Positions 8,339 through 18,334 are shown, numbered from the stretch's first letter. The stretch is 64,000 nt of DNA from Enterobacter mori LMG 25706 (GCF_000211415.1 NZ_GL890774.1:213153-277152), one strand, 5' to 3'. Notes: generated by a model not told the origin, from the sequence alone. A program made the numbers and translations.

Positions 8339-10801
8339 TTAAACTCCTAACTTCCATGACAGGGTACGCAGCAGATCGGCAAACACACCCGCCGCCGTAA
8401 CATCGTTCCCTGCGCCATAGCCGCGAAGCACCAGCGGCAATGGCTGATAATAGTGGCTGTAGAACGCCAACGCATTCTCGCCGTTTTTGACTTTGTACAG
8501 CGGATCGTTGCCATCCACTTCGGCAATCTTCACCCGGCACACGCCATCTTCTTCAATGTTGCCAACATAGCGCAATACCTTACCTTCATCACGGGCTTTC
8601 GCCACTCGGGCGGCAAAAGCATCGTCAAGCTGCGGCAAATTCGCCATAAAGGTGCTGACGTCACCACCGTCATCAAACTCTGCTGGCAGCACCGGCTCAA
8701 TCACGATATCCGAAAGCTCCAGCTCGCGGCCCGTTTCACGCACGAGGATCAGCAGCTTGCGCGCCACGTCCATCCCGGAGAGATCGTCACGCGGATCCGG
8801 CTCGGTATAGCCCAGCTCGCGCGCGGCGCGAGTGGCTTCCGACAGGCTCATCCCTTCATCCAGCTTGCCGAAGATAAAGGACAGCGAGCCGGAGAGAATG
8901 CCGGAGAAACGCTGCAGTTCATCGCCCGCGTTGAGCAGGTTTTGCAGGTTCTCGATAACCGGCAGGCCTGCGCCCACGTTGGTGTCGTACAGGAACTTGC
9001 GGCGCGACTTGCTCGCCGCCAGACGCAGCTGGTGATAGTAATCCATCGACGAGGTGTTGGCCTTTTTGTTTGGCGTCACCACGTGGAAACCTTCGCGCAG
9101 GAAGTCGGCATACTGATCGGCCACCGCCTGGTTGGAGGTACAGTCAACAATCACCGGGTTAAGCAGGTGATACTCTTTCACCAGACGGATCAGGCGGCCC
9201 AGGTTGAACGGCTCTTTCGCCTCGTTCATCTCGGCCTGCCAGTTTTCCAGGTTCAGACCGTGAACGTTGGTCAGCAACGCTCTGGAGTTGGCAATCCCGC
9301 AGACGCGCAAATCGATATGTTTCTTCTTCAGCCACTCCTGCTGACGCTTCACCTGCTCCAGCAGCGCGCCGCCTACGCCGCCCACGCCAATCAGGAACAG
9401 CCCGATCACCTGGTCGGTGTTGAACAGCATCTGGTGAACGACGCGCACGCCGGTGGTGGCGTCATCGTTGTCCACGACAACGGAAATCGAACGCTCAGAC
9501 GAACCCTGCGCAATCGCCACGATGTTGATATTGGCACGCGCCAGCGCGGCAAAGAATTTAGCGGAGATGCCGCGCAGCGTGCGCATGCCGTCACCGACGA
9601 CTGAGATAATCGCCAGACGCTCCTGAATGGAGAGTGGCTCCAGCAATTCCTCTTTCAGCTCCAGATAGAACTCTTCCTCCAGCGCGCGACGGGCGCGCAG
9701 GCAATCCGCCTGCGGCACGCAGAAGCTGATGCTGTATTCGGAAGAGGACTGGGTGATCAGCACCACGGAGATACCGTTGCGGGACATGGCTGCAAAGACG
9801 CGCGCCGCCATGCCGACCATCCCTTTCATCCCCGGGCCGGAGACGCTGAACATCGCCATGTTGTTGAGGTTGGAGATGCCTTTCACCGGCAGACCGTCTT
9901 CATCGGTACTCGCGCCAATCAGCGTACCCGGCGCCTGCGGGTTACCGGTGTTTTTAATCAGGCAAGGGATCTGGAACTGAGCAATCGGAGAGATGGTACG
10001 CGGGTGAAGCACTTTAGCGCCGAAGTAGGAAAGTTCCATCGCTTCCTGGTACGACATCGACTTGAGCAGCCTGGCGTCCGGAACCTGGCGCGGGTCGCAG
10101 GTATAGACGCCGTCAACATCAGTCCAGATCTCACAACAGTCTGCGCGTAAACAGGCGGCCAGCACGGCGGCGGAGTAGTCGGAGCCGTTACGGCCCAGCA
10201 CCACCAGCTCGCCCTTCTCGTTACCGGCGGTGAAACCTGCCATCAGGATCATGTGGTCAGACGGGATTTTGCTCGCGGCGATACGGCGGGTTGATTCGGC
10301 AATATCAACGGTGGATTCGAGGTAGTGGCCCACCGCCAGCAGTTTTTCAACCGGGTCGATCACGGTCACGTTATGGCCGCGCGCTTCCAGCACGCCCGCC
10401 ATGATGGCGATTGAGAGTTTTTCGCCCCGGCAGATCAGCGCCGCGTTGATGCTGTCCGGGCACTGGCCGAGGAGGCTGATACCGTGCAGGACGTGTTTGA
10501 TTTGCGCAAATTCCTGCTCAACGAAGGACTTCAGCTGAGCGTGCGGGAAGCCGGGCAGCGCCTCTGCAAGCCCTTGCAGTAAGTCAGCGAAGATACGCTC
10601 GGCGTCGCTGATGTTCGGGAGTGCATCCTGGCCACCGATGGTTTTTTCAATCATCGCCACCAGATGGTTCGTGATTTTTGCCGGGGCAGAGAGCACGGTA
10701 GCAACCTGCCCCTGCCTGGCGTTGCTTTCCAGGATATCGGCAACACGCAGAAAACGTTCTGCATTTGCCACTGATGTACCGCCGAACTTCAACACTCGCA
10801 T
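8339..10801 (-). CDS. thrA: Bifunctional aspartokinase I / homoserine dehydrogenase I
   Basis: Fused enzyme of 820 residues, the K-12 length. The N-terminal aspartokinase domain begins [17 protein letters not shown]; two ACT-type regulatory modules lie around residues 310-460 (for example [27 protein letters not shown]), giving threonine feedback. The C-terminal homoserine dehydrogenase begins near residue 465 with the NAD(P)-binding loop [14 protein letters not shown]. It catalyses the first and third steps from aspartate to threonine. The ATG is preceded by GAGGT and follows the attenuator closely. No truncation. Confidence 0.98.
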   Translation of the reverse strand: MRVLKFGGTSVANAERFLRVADILESNARQGQVATVLSAPAKITNHLVAMIEKTIGGQDALPNISDAERIFADLLQGLAEALPGFPHAQLKSFVEQEFAQIKHVLHGISLLGQCPDSINAALICRGEKLSIAIMAGVLEARGHNVTVIDPVEKLLAVGHYLESTVDIAESTRRIAASKIPSDHMILMAGFTAGNEKGELVVLGRNGSDYSAAVLAACLRADCCEIWTDVDGVYTCDPRQVPDARLLKSMSYQEAMELSYFGAKVLHPRTISPIAQFQIPCLIKNTGNPQAPGTLIGASTDEDGLPVKGISNLNNMAMFSVSGPGMKGMVGMAARVFAAMSRNGISVVLITQSSSEYSISFCVPQADCLRARRALEEEFYLELKEELLEPLSIQERLAIISVVGDGMRTLRGISAKFFAALARANINIVAIAQGSSERSISVVVDNDDATTGVRVVHQMLFNTDQVIGLFLIGVGGVGGALLEQVKRQQEWLKKKHIDLRVCGIANSRALLTNVHGLNLENWQAEMNEAKEPFNLGRLIRLVKEYHLLNPVIVDCTSNQAVADQYADFLREGFHVVTPNKKANTSSMDYYHQLRLAASKSRRKFLYDTNVGAGLPVIENLQNLLNAGDELQRFSGILSGSLSFIFGKLDEGMSLSEATRAARELGYTEPDPRDDLSGMDVARKLLILVRETGRELELSDIVIEPVLPAEFDDGGDVSTFMANLPQLDDAFAARVAKARDEGKVLRYVGNIEEDGVCRVKIAEVDGNDPLYKVKNGENALAFYSHYYQPLPLVLRGYGAGNDVTAAGVFADLLRTLSWKLGV

Positions 10802-10826
10802 GGTTCTACCTCGTTTCCTTTAGCCG

Positions 10827-10865
10827 AAAAAAAAGCCCGCACTGTCTAGGTGCGGGCTTTTTTTT
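10827..10865 (-). terminator. thr operon attenuator
   Basis: A perfect 16-bp stem (AAAAAAAAGCCCGCAC with its exact inverse) closes a 7-base loop and ends in T8 on the minus strand, between thrL and thrA. This is the classical attenuator: when threonyl- and isoleucyl-tRNA are plentiful the ribosome clears the leader and this terminator forms. The A/T symmetry also makes it readable as a terminator in the other direction. Confidence 0.95.
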
Positions 10866-10881
10866 GTTTTTCCTGTACGCG

Positions 10882-10950
10882 TCAGCCCGCATCGTTACCC
10901 GTGGTAATGATGATGGTTGTGGTAATGGTGGTGATGCTGATGCGTTTCAT
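10882..10950 (-). CDS. thrL: thr operon leader peptide
   Basis: A 22-residue peptide beginning MKRISITTITTT and ending GNDAG. It contains seven Thr and six Ile codons, mostly consecutive, so its translation senses charged tRNA-Thr and tRNA-Ile and sets the attenuator 17 bp beyond its stop. It is one residue longer than the 21-residue K-12 leader I remember, with the same ends. The ATG lies 50 bp from the -10 hexamer of the operon promoter. Confidence 0.95.
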   Translation of the reverse strand: MKRISITTITTTIIITTGNDAG

Positions 10951-10999
10951 GGATGTTGTGTACTCTGTCATTATTATCTGTCTGTGCTGTATTCTTTTA

Positions 11000-11028
11000 G
11001 GGTTAAAGGATCGGGCACCTTAAGTCAA
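11000..11028 (-). promoter_or_regulatory. thrLABC promoter
   Basis: On the minus strand TTGACT (11023-11028) and TAACCC (11000-11005) are separated by 17 bp. Position and hexamers match the E. coli thr promoter, with the leader ATG about 50 bp downstream. Confidence 0.8.
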
Positions 11029-11161
11029 CGAATTTTTAATTTGATCACAATTCGGAGGACTCTCACGTCCCGCTGCCGTCGGATTTATTTTCATCCGAAT
11101 ACTCCAAAAGCAACCCTTAGCATCAGATGATTACACCATAATAAAAATGTATGACAGCACT

Positions 11162-11848
11162 TTACTCGGCCAATTTTTTTTCAATATCGTGCAGCAAACG
11201 GTGCAGCATTGCCGTGTCGCGTTGCTCAAGACGGCCCAAACGCTGCTGTAGCCAGTCGACCATTTTTTGATCGTCAGCCACACCCAGCTGCATGAGCAGG
11301 TTTTCCACGCGCGCGCGAAGTGCAGACAGCTGGTTTTCATCGGTGCCTTTAACAGGCGGCTGCGGAATTTGTATTAAGGATGCTAATTGATAGCAATAGA
11401 CCATCACCGCCTGGCCTAAATTGAGTGAAGGATAATCTGCAACCATCGGCGCGCCTGTCAGCACATCCGCCAGTTCCAGCTCTTCATTGGTCAGCCCGGA
11501 ATCTTCACGCCCAAACACCAGCGCGGCTTTCTCCAGCCACTGGCTTTTCTCTTCCAGCATCGCCACCAGCTCCGCGGGCGTGGCGTAGTAATGAAACTTC
11601 GCCCGGCTGCGCGCCGTGGTCGCAACGGTAAAGGAGATGTCGTGCAGCGCGTCGGCAAGCGTAGCGTAAGTGGTTATATTATCGAGAATATCTCCCGAAC
11701 CGTGTGCGACCCAACGCGCCGCAGGCTCCAGGTGCGCGGCGCTGTCCACAATACGTAAATCGGTAAAACCCATGGTCTTCATGGCACGCGCCGCAGCGCC
11801 TATGTTTTCGGGTCTTGCTGGGGCCACCAGCACAATCGACAGATGCAT
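11162..11848 (-). CDS. yjtD: SPOUT-family RNA methyltransferase LasT/YjtD
   Basis: A 228-residue member of the TrmH/SpoU class (TrmJ-like) of knotted SAM-dependent RNA methyltransferases. The N-terminal motif 1 is PARPENIGAAARAMKTMGF; later FGREDSGLTNEE and YPSLNLGQAVMVYCYQ are motifs 2 and 3, which form the SAM-binding knot. Target RNA is not established to my knowledge for YjtD/LasT; tRNA ribose methylation would fit the family. It stands alone between the thr promoter and arcA, the K-12 position. Length equals the K-12 protein as I remember it. Confidence 0.92.
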   Translation of the reverse strand: MHLSIVLVAPARPENIGAAARAMKTMGFTDLRIVDSAAHLEPAARWVAHGSGDILDNITTYATLADALHDISFTVATTARSRAKFHYYATPAELVAMLEEKSQWLEKAALVFGREDSGLTNEELELADVLTGAPMVADYPSLNLGQAVMVYCYQLASLIQIPQPPVKGTDENQLSALRARVENLLMQLGVADDQKMVDWLQQRLGRLEQRDTAMLHRLLHDIEKKLAE

Positions 11849-12247
11849 TTATGCTCTCTTTTTAAGCAGTTAGCGGGTAAAAATGTGATGCGCCTCAACA
11901 TATTACGCAGCACGAATTTACAAAATTGCAACACAAATCACCGAAATAGCGTTTCATAACAAATTAAAAACGCTAAACTATTTTGTGGCTGAACAATCAG
12001 TTAGAATGTTAACAGACAGATATTATCCCTATGTTTTATAATGATAATGACTGTGTGAATGCCTATTCTTAATTGGATTCGTATTGTTTATCAATCAATG
12101 TCCGCAACTAGTTGGTTTATTGAAAATTTGTGACAAAGGCTAGCATTCGGATACGATGATTTCATCAAACTGTTAACGTGCTACAATTGAACTTGATATA
12201 TGTCAACGAAGCGTAGTTTTATTGGGTGTCCGGTGTCACTTAGCCTG
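11849..12247. other. Intergenic region between yjtD and yjjY/arcA
   Basis: About 400 bp of AT-rich sequence with no convincing gene. It should contain the yjtD promoter and the distal promoters of arcA, whose E. coli counterpart has a long multi-promoter leader. The only clear site I can point to is an FNR-like box at 12193-12206. Confidence 0.5.
12193..12206 (+). promoter_or_regulatory. FNR-like box upstream of arcA
   Basis: TTGATATATGTCAA matches the FNR consensus TTGAT-N4-ATCAA at nine of ten positions. It lies about 280 bp before the arcA ATG. FNR activation of arcA under anaerobiosis is known in E. coli, so the site is probably functional. Confidence 0.6.
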
Positions 12248-12388
12248 TTATGTTGCTGTTAAAATGGTTAGGATGACAGCCGTTTTTGACACTGTCGGGT
12301 CCAAAGGGAAAGTACCCAAGACCAAGCTAATGATGTTGTTGACGTTGATGGAAAGTGCATCAAGAACGCAATTACGTACTTTAGTCAC
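12248..12388 (-). CDS. yjjY: Small conserved ORF YjjY
   Basis: A 46-codon frame starting at GTG and reading (M)TKVRNCVLDALSINVNN, ending in LTILTAT. Residue by residue it is nearly the K-12 YjjY product as I recall it, and the length is the same. It runs antisense to the arcA leader, starting 95 bp before arcA and pointing away from it. No good Shine-Dalgarno sequence is visible before the GTG. The K-12 annotation itself is poorly supported, so the conservation may reflect the arcA 5' region rather than a protein. Function unknown. Confidence 0.55.
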   Translation of the reverse strand: MTKVRNCVLDALSINVNNIISLVLGTFPLDPTVSKTAVILTILTAT

Positions 12389-12483
12389 GTTAAGCCGATC
12401 ATGTTAATTTGCGACATGCATCAGGCAGGTCAGGGACTTTTGTACTTCCTGTTTCGATTTAGTTGGCAATTTAGGTAGCAAAC

Positions 12484-13200
12484 ATGCAGACCCCGCACAT
12501 TCTTATCGTTGAAGACGAGTTGGTAACACGCAACACGTTAAAGAGCATTTTCGAAGCAGAAGGCTACGATGTCTTTGAAGCGACCGATGGCGCAGAGATG
12601 CATCAGATCCTTTCTGAAAATGATATCAACCTGGTCATTATGGACATTAACCTGCCAGGCAAAAACGGCCTTCTTCTGGCACGCGAACTGCGTGAACAGG
12701 CGAACGTCGCGTTAATGTTCCTGACAGGCCGTGACAACGAAGTTGATAAAATTCTTGGCCTGGAAATCGGTGCGGATGACTACATCACCAAACCGTTTAA
12801 TCCACGCGAGTTAACCATTCGTGCACGCAACCTGCTGTCCCGCACCATGAACCTGGGAACGGTCAGCGAAGAGCGTCGTAGCGTAGACAGCTACAAATTC
12901 AACGGCTGGGAACTTGATATCAATAGCCGTTCACTGATCAGCCCGAACGGTGAGCAGTATAAACTGCCGCGCAGTGAATTCCGCGCGATGCTGCACTTCT
13001 GCGAAAACCCGGGCAAAATTCAGTCCCGTGCAGAACTGCTGAAGAAAATGACCGGTCGCGAGCTGAAGCCGCATGACCGTACCGTAGACGTGACCATCCG
13101 TCGTATTCGTAAGCATTTCGAATCTACGCCAGATACGCCGGAAATCATCGCCACGATCCACGGCGAAGGGTACCGTTTCTGCGGTGACCTGCAGGAGTAA
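12484..13200 (+). CDS. arcA: Response regulator ArcA
   Basis: OmpR/PhoB-type response regulator of the ArcAB redox system, which represses aerobic metabolism genes when ArcB senses reduced quinones. Product of 238 residues: receiver domain with phospho-acceptor Asp54 ([13 protein letters not shown]), acidic pair E10/D11, and Lys in [10 protein letters not shown]; then a winged-helix DNA-binding domain ending in [15 protein letters not shown]. arcB is not in the window, as expected. Preceded by a roughly 640-bp leader with an FNR-like box and followed by a strong terminator. Confidence 0.98.
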   Translation: MQTPHILIVEDELVTRNTLKSIFEAEGYDVFEATDGAEMHQILSENDINLVIMDINLPGKNGLLLARELREQANVALMFLTGRDNEVDKILGLEIGADDYITKPFNPRELTIRARNLLSRTMNLGTVSEERRSVDSYKFNGWELDINSRSLISPNGEQYKLPRSEFRAMLHFCENPGKIQSRAELLKKMTGRELKPHDRTVDVTIRRIRKHFESTPDTPEIIATIHGEGYRFCGDLQE

Positions 13201-13218
13201 TCCCGCAGTTAACGCATT

Positions 13219-13247
13219 AAAAACGGCGCAAATGCGCCGTTTTTTTT
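13219..13247 (+). terminator. arcA terminator
   Basis: AAAACGGCGCA and TGCGCCGTTTT pair around a two-base loop, followed by T8. It overlaps the creD stop codon region, so it can also end the convergent cre transcript. Confidence 0.9.
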
Positions 13248-14598
13248 ATTTCCAGATCCGCATCGTATCGTCATCCGGTGCTGCGGGTGGCTCAGGTTGC
13301 TTCGGCTGAGAGAGCGAGTACCAGTCGAAATGACGGGTCAGGTACATGACGGCGAACAGCGCCAGCGCGAGAACCGCAGACCCCAATAGCAGCGCACTGT
13401 CCTCAGAGCGCAGCAGGAACCACATCACCACGTCCAGCCCCAGCAAGGCCAGCACAAATAGTCCGCTGCGCTTCCAGCTTTTCAGCACGGCCTGCAGGTA
13501 CATTCCGTTCATCGCAGCGCCCACCAGACTTGCAACAACCCAGGCTGGCGTAAACCCAACGTGTTCAGACAACGCCAGCAACACCAGATAGAACAGCACC
13601 AGCGACAATCCCACCAGCAGGTACTGCATTGGGTGCAGGCGCAGCCCGGTTAAGGTTTCGAAGACAAAGAAGGCCATAAACGTCAGCGCAATCAGCAAAA
13701 TGGCGTACTTGATCGCCCGGTCAGTCAGCTGATACTGATCGGCGGGCGTGGCTACCGTGACGCTAAAGGCGGGGATCGACTCCCATGATGGCGATTCGCT
13801 CCCGCTGAACCAGCTCTCAAGGTTGTTCGCAAACCAGCTGCTCTTCCAGTTCGCCTGGAAACCAGACTCGCCAATTTTGTGCTTAACCGGCAGATAGTTG
13901 CCCATAAAGCCCGGATGCGGCCAGTTGCTGTTAAGCGTCATTTCGCTGTTACGCCCTACCGGTACCACTGCAAAACTGCCAGTTCCCGCCAGATTGAGTG
14001 ACATCTCAAGTGCAAACGTTTTGGCTTCCAGCGCGTTGTCGGTCAGCGGGATGTGGATCCCTGCAAGCGCCCCGTAGACACCTGAACCGGGTTCCACGCT
14101 TAGCGTCTCACCATTGATTTTAGAGATACTGACCGTGCCAATACCCCGCGCGTCGCCAACGCCCGTCACGATAAACGGCTGCCCTGTCGCGATCGTTTCT
14201 CCTTTCAACTGCTTCAGCTCTTCGGTATTAAACTGCGCTTTTATCTTCAGGTCAGTGTTCCAGATTTGCCCATCGTAGATGCCAATATTTCGGGACTCCA
14301 CGCGCTGGTTCCCTTCCACAACCAGAGAGTCCGGCAGAATGAAATGCATATAGCTTTTCTTGTATTCGACCTTCTTCTCGTCCTCCAGCTTGTAAAAAAT
14401 CTCCGTCACCGGAATGGCAATCAGCGGGCCGACCAGTTTTTGCGGTCCGCTGGTGCTCTGCCGAAGCGTATTTTCGACATCGTTACGATAGCTTTCACGC
14501 TCTGAAATGAGGTTACTGACCATAAACAGCGGAACTAACAGCAGCAGGATGCACCCCAGCAGGGTGCTTACTTTCCAGAACAGGGGGGATTTCATCAT
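13246..14598 (-). CDS. creD: Inner membrane protein CreD
   Basis: A 450-residue protein with an N-terminal membrane anchor, a large periplasmic part (about residues 30-290) and a C-terminal block of about five hydrophobic spans. It is the effector most strongly induced by CreBC in E. coli and affects envelope phenotypes, colicin tolerance and beta-lactam responses in related species; its biochemical role is unknown. It is the last gene of the cre operon, 56 bp from creC, with a CreB box directly in front. Stop codon overlaps the arcA terminator. Confidence 0.94.
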   Translation of the reverse strand: MMKSPLFWKVSTLLGCILLLLVPLFMVSNLISERESYRNDVENTLRQSTSGPQKLVGPLIAIPVTEIFYKLEDEKKVEYKKSYMHFILPDSLVVEGNQRVESRNIGIYDGQIWNTDLKIKAQFNTEELKQLKGETIATGQPFIVTGVGDARGIGTVSISKINGETLSVEPGSGVYGALAGIHIPLTDNALEAKTFALEMSLNLAGTGSFAVVPVGRNSEMTLNSNWPHPGFMGNYLPVKHKIGESGFQANWKSSWFANNLESWFSGSESPSWESIPAFSVTVATPADQYQLTDRAIKYAILLIALTFMAFFVFETLTGLRLHPMQYLLVGLSLVLFYLVLLALSEHVGFTPAWVVASLVGAAMNGMYLQAVLKSWKRSGLFVLALLGLDVVMWFLLRSEDSALLLGSAVLALALFAVMYLTRHFDWYSLSQPKQPEPPAAPDDDTMRIWK

Positions 14599-14654
14599 TA
14601 CGTCTCCTTTGTGATGAGGAGAGCGTAACCAGGCTGTGTGGGGTCAGTTTGAAG

Positions 14655-16079
14655 CTATGTGAAGGGACGGTGAAGTGCCAGCGTGGCCATCACGCCACCT
14701 TCATCGCGATTACGCAATGTAATCGCTCCCTGATGCAGACGCGCCACCTCCTGGACAAACGCCAGCCCGAGTCCGCTGCTCTTCAACCCGTTCTCACGCG
14801 GCAGGGAATAAAAGCGCTCAAAAATACGCTCCAGCGCATAATCCGGGATACCGCTTCCGCTATCGGTCACCGTGAGCAGGACCTGCGTTGGCGCTTCATA
14901 CGCGGCCAGTGCAATAACCCCGCCGGGCGGCGTGAAGTCGATGGCGTTATCCAGCAAATTACCCAGAGCCTGTTCGAGCAGTTCGGGATCGCCCGCAACA
15001 AACAGAGAGGTGCTTTGGATCGTCAGCGTGATATTTTTCGCTGTCAGAACCGCCGAACGCGCGTCGGCCAGGCGGGTAAATAGCGTGTCGACGTCGACGC
15101 TGACCGGCACGATCTCGACCCGATTTTCAAGCCGCGCCTGGGTAAGCAGCTTTTCGACCAGCGACTGCATGCGCGCGTTTTGCACCAGAATATTATCGAT
15201 AAACCGCGCGGCCACCTGCGGCGGCGGCTGCTCGGCGAGAATTTCCGCCGCGCCGCGTATCGCGGCGAGGGGGCTTTTCAGCTCGTGGGTCAGCGCATGG
15301 ACATAGTGTTCAATGTAGTTTTTCCCTTCCAGGCGAATGCGCATATTCTCCAGCGCCTGGGCCAGCTTGTGCAGTTCGCTGCTGCCTGGATTAGGCAGCG
15401 GGAGAGGCGTATCCGTGGTCACTGAATCGGCGTAGCGCGATAACGTACTGATAGAACGATTGATCCACCAGGCAACGAGAAGACCGATCAGCAGGGCAAT
15501 GCCGAGCAGCGCTCCGCCTGCCCACAGGATCCTTCGCTCGCTGCGATGGATACCCGGCGCCATCGCGCTGTTAGGTTTCCCGACCGACAGCACGCCGATA
15601 ATCTTGCCCTGCTCCACAACTGGCGCGGCAACATACATCACCGTGCTCTCCGGATCGTCGGGATGGCTCTGGGTACTGCGCGCGCCGTATTCACCGCGAA
15701 GCGTCAGCCAGACATCGTTCCAGCGCGAGTAATCTTTCCCCACGGCCAGACGGGCGGAATCAAACACCACTCTGCCCTGCGCATCGGTCATGTAGACGTG
15801 ATACTCGTTACGCACTTTATGAATGCCGCCGATATTGGCGCGGAAAGGGCGCTGATGAAGCTGAGAAAAGGCCTGTGCCAGTTTGCCCTGCTGCGCATTG
15901 CCCGAAAGGAGATCCTCACGCCCGACTTCGGCGAGTAAGGTCGCAGTATCGATTAACGTGCCCTCGGTTGCCCTGCGCACGCCGGGCTTTACTTCCTGAA
16001 CAAAGATCGACAGCACAAACCACGCGGCGATGGCCACGATCAGGAAGTACCCCAGCAATAACCGCATCCCAATGCGCAT
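14655..16079 (-). CDS. creC: Sensor histidine kinase CreC
   Basis: Inner-membrane sensor kinase of 474 residues that phosphorylates CreB in response to carbon source and growth phase. Order: N-terminal transmembrane helix, periplasmic sensor region (about 30-180), second helix near 185-205, HAMP-like linker, dimerisation domain with the phospho-acceptor histidine in THELKSPLAAIRG, then ATPase motifs N (NLLDNAIDF), G1 (DSGSGI) and G2 (GLGLAFV). Its start overlaps the creB stop by one base. The last codons contain the CreB box for creD. Confidence 0.96.
   Translation of the reverse strand: MRIGMRLLLGYFLIVAIAAWFVLSIFVQEVKPGVRRATEGTLIDTATLLAEVGREDLLSGNAQQGKLAQAFSQLHQRPFRANIGGIHKVRNEYHVYMTDAQGRVVFDSARLAVGKDYSRWNDVWLTLRGEYGARSTQSHPDDPESTVMYVAAPVVEQGKIIGVLSVGKPNSAMAPGIHRSERRILWAGGALLGIALLIGLLVAWWINRSISTLSRYADSVTTDTPLPLPNPGSSELHKLAQALENMRIRLEGKNYIEHYVHALTHELKSPLAAIRGAAEILAEQPPPQVAARFIDNILVQNARMQSLVEKLLTQARLENRVEIVPVSVDVDTLFTRLADARSAVLTAKNITLTIQSTSLFVAGDPELLEQALGNLLDNAIDFTPPGGVIALAAYEAPTQVLLTVTDSGSGIPDYALERIFERFYSLPRENGLKSSGLGLAFVQEVARLHQGAITLRNRDEGGVMATLALHRPFT
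14659..14674 (-). promoter_or_regulatory. CreB binding site (cre tag) in front of creD
   Basis: On the minus strand the sequence reads TTCAC-CGTCCC-TTCAC, an exact match to the CreB direct-repeat consensus TTCAC-N6-TTCAC. It lies inside the last codons of creC and about 60 bp upstream of the creD ATG, the right place to activate creD separately from the rest of the operon. Confidence 0.9.
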
Positions 16080-16768
16080 CAGTAAAGGCCCAGACTGTAG
16101 CCCATACCGCGATGGGTGCTGATGGGTGAAAGTTCCTCGTTTACCGCCCGCAGCTTGGCGCGCAGGGTTTTGATGTGGGTGTCCACGGTGCGGTCGAAAC
16201 TGTCGCCGTCTTCACCCCATACCTTGTCCATGAGCTGCTGACGAGAAAAGACCCGTCCGGGGGCCTGTAAAAAGGTTTTGAGCAGCAAGAATTCATAGCG
16301 GGTCAGGGGCAGTGCTTCACCGCACCAGCTAATCCGCGCGGCTGGCTCATTCAGCTCAAACTGCCCGATTCGGACGATGTCAGCAGGTGCAGCTGATTTT
16401 TGCATCCGCCGTAAAATTGTCCTTACCCGGGCGCACACTTCCCGTGGGGAGAAAGGCTTGGCAACGTAGTCGTCAGCGCCCATTTCCAGGCCGAGGAGTT
16501 TATCCACTTCATCGCTGCGGGCCGTCAGAAACAGCACCGGCAGTGACGGATGCTGGGCCAGCAGCTGGCGGCACAGCTCAAAGCCGCTGATGTCCGGCAG
16601 CCCGACGTCCAGAATGGCGAGCGCCGGAGCCTGCTGCCGCGCCGCCTCCAGCACCGGTAAACCGCGCTCGAACGCCTTTACCGCAAATCCTTCCTGCTGA
16701 AGCATGTAGATCAGCGTATCGGCGATACTGGTTTCGTCTTCAACCAGCCAGACCACAGGTTGTTGCAT
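16079..16768 (-). CDS. creB: Response regulator CreB
   Basis: OmpR-type response regulator of 229 residues partnered with CreC. The receiver domain has E10/D11 and phospho-acceptor Asp54 (LAILDVGLPDISG), with the KPFSPREV switch lysine; the C-terminal winged helix ends in THRGMGYSLGLY. It binds TTCAC direct repeats, one of which is present before creD. Translationally coupled to creC (one-base overlap) and 14 bp after creA. Confidence 0.97.
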   Translation of the reverse strand: MQQPVVWLVEDETSIADTLIYMLQQEGFAVKAFERGLPVLEAARQQAPALAILDVGLPDISGFELCRQLLAQHPSLPVLFLTARSDEVDKLLGLEMGADDYVAKPFSPREVCARVRTILRRMQKSAAPADIVRIGQFELNEPAARISWCGEALPLTRYEFLLLKTFLQAPGRVFSRQQLMDKVWGEDGDSFDRTVDTHIKTLRAKLRAVNEELSPISTHRGMGYSLGLY

Positions 16769-16782
16769 GGTTCATCCCTGAA

Positions 16783-17253
16783 TTAATGCCACGGCATAAT
16801 CGGCACCGCACTGATCGCGTTTTTCGGCGAGCCTTCCACCACTTTGTCGGAATAGGCCAGGTATGCCAGGGTGTTGCGTTTGGCATCATAGAAGCGCACT
16901 ACCTGCAGCTTTTTAAACACCAGCGAGGTCCGTTTCTGGAAAACCACGTCGCCCTGCGCTTTGCCGTTTTTAATTTTATCGCTCAGCTCAACCGGCCCCA
17001 CCTGCTGGCAGGAGATCGCCGCATCGGAAGTATCTTCCGCCAGCCCCAGCCCGCCTTTGATACCGCCCGTTTTCGCGCGGCTCACGTAGCAGGTGACGTT
17101 TTTCACATCCGGATCGTCAAACGCCTCCACCACGATTTTGTGGTCCGGACCAAACATTTTGAACACGGTATCGACGGAACCAATCTGTTCCGCCTGCGCG
17201 GCGCGGCCGACCATCAGCAGCAACGCGGTGAAGATCAAAGTCTTGTATTTCAT
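16783..17253 (-). CDS. creA: Secreted CreA family protein
   Basis: A 156-residue DUF1458 protein with an N-terminal signal peptide ([21 protein letters not shown], cleavage likely after AQA), so periplasmic. Two cysteines, in NVTCYVSR and ISCQQVG, could form a disulfide. Function is unknown. First gene of creABCD. Its promoter faces the rob promoter across a 211-bp gap. Confidence 0.92.
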   Translation of the reverse strand: MKYKTLIFTALLLMVGRAAQAEQIGSVDTVFKMFGPDHKIVVEAFDDPDVKNVTCYVSRAKTGGIKGGLGLAEDTSDAAISCQQVGPVELSDKIKNGKAQGDVVFQKRTSLVFKKLQVVRFYDAKRNTLAYLAYSDKVVEGSPKNAISAVPIMPWH

Positions 17254-17464
17254 ATTGTTACCATTCTTTAAAATTGCACTGGGCGATTATTCAACACTTT
17301 AGACAAAAATGTAGCAAGATCACAGGATTAGAATATATTCGCCCAAAACGAGCCGTAAAAGGCATTAATGCGCAAAAAAAACACTGAATGCTAAAACATC
17401 AAAAAATGCTATTATCCGCTAACCTGTTATCAGGCACCTGCTGTTTTAAGGATGAGGATAGTAT

Positions 17465-18334
17465 ATGGATCAGGCTGGAATTATTCGCGACCTGCTAACC
17501 TGGCTGGAAGGTCATCTCGACCAGCCTTTGTCACTGGATAATGTGGCGGCTAAAGCAGGCTATTCCAAGTGGCATCTGCAAAGGATGTTCAAGGATGTCA
17601 CCGGTCATGCTATCGGTGCCTATATTCGCGCACGTCGTTTATCTAAATCTGCTGTGGCATTGCGCCTGACCGCGCGGCCGATTCTGGATATTGCCCTGCA
17701 GTATCGTTTTGATTCGCAGCAAACGTTCACCCGCGCCTTTAAAAAACAGTTCTCGTTGACGCCAGCGCTTTATCGTCGTTCGCCTGACTGGAGCTCGTTT
17801 GGCATGCGTCCGCCGCTGCGTCTGGGCGAGTTCGCGATGCCGAAATATGAAATTGTCGCGCTGCCGGAAACCCATCTGATCGGCACAACCCAGAGCTACT
17901 CCTGTTCTCTGGAGCAGATTTCTGAGTTCCGTCATCAAATGCGCGTCCAGTTCTGGCGCGACTTCCTGAGCCATGCACCGGCAATCCCGCCAATTCTGTA
18001 CGGTCTGAACGAAACGCGCCCAAGCCAGGAAAAAGACGACGAGCAGGAGGTGTTCTACACCACCGCGCTGACGCCAGAGATGGCGAATGGTTATATTCAG
18101 GGTTCGAAACCGGTCGTGCTGGAAGGCGGCGAGTACGTGATGTTCTCGTATGAAGGGCTGGGAACGGGCGTTCAGGAGTTTATCCTGACCGTTTACGGGA
18201 CCTGCATGCCAATGCTGAATCTTAATCGCCGTAAAGGTCAGGACATTGAGCGCTACTACCCGGCGCAGGATGCCAAACCGGAAGAAGGCCCAATCAATCT
18301 GCGTATGGAATTCTTGATTCCTATCCGCCGTTAA
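17465..18334 (+). CDS. rob: AraC-family regulator Rob
   Basis: Cytoplasmic transcription activator of the mar/sox/rob regulon (efflux, stress, antibiotic tolerance). 289 residues as in K-12: N-terminal DNA-binding region of two helix-turn-helix motifs (about residues 8-105, MDQAGIIRDLLTWLEGHLDQ onward) and a C-terminal GyrI-like effector domain. The start is preceded by GGATGAGGA. Rob recognises degenerate marboxes; I cannot assign one confidently here. Its stop codon overlaps that of convergent gpmB in TTAA. Confidence 0.97.
   Translation: MDQAGIIRDLLTWLEGHLDQPLSLDNVAAKAGYSKWHLQRMFKDVTGHAIGAYIRARRLSKSAVALRLTARPILDIALQYRFDSQQTFTRAFKKQFSLTPALYRRSPDWSSFGMRPPLRLGEFAMPKYEIVALPETHLIGTTQSYSCSLEQISEFRHQMRVQFWRDFLSHAPAIPPILYGLNETRPSQEKDDEQEVFYTTALTPEMANGYIQGSKPVVLEGGEYVMFSYEGLGTGVQEFILTVYGTCMPMLNLNRRKGQDIERYYPAQDAKPEEGPINLRMEFLIPIRR

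Noticed and set aside
8453-9604. 383-codon open frame antisense to thrA
   Set aside because: It is a shadow of the GC-rich thrA reading frame; composition is His/Arg/Gln-rich and matches no family, while thrA is intact.
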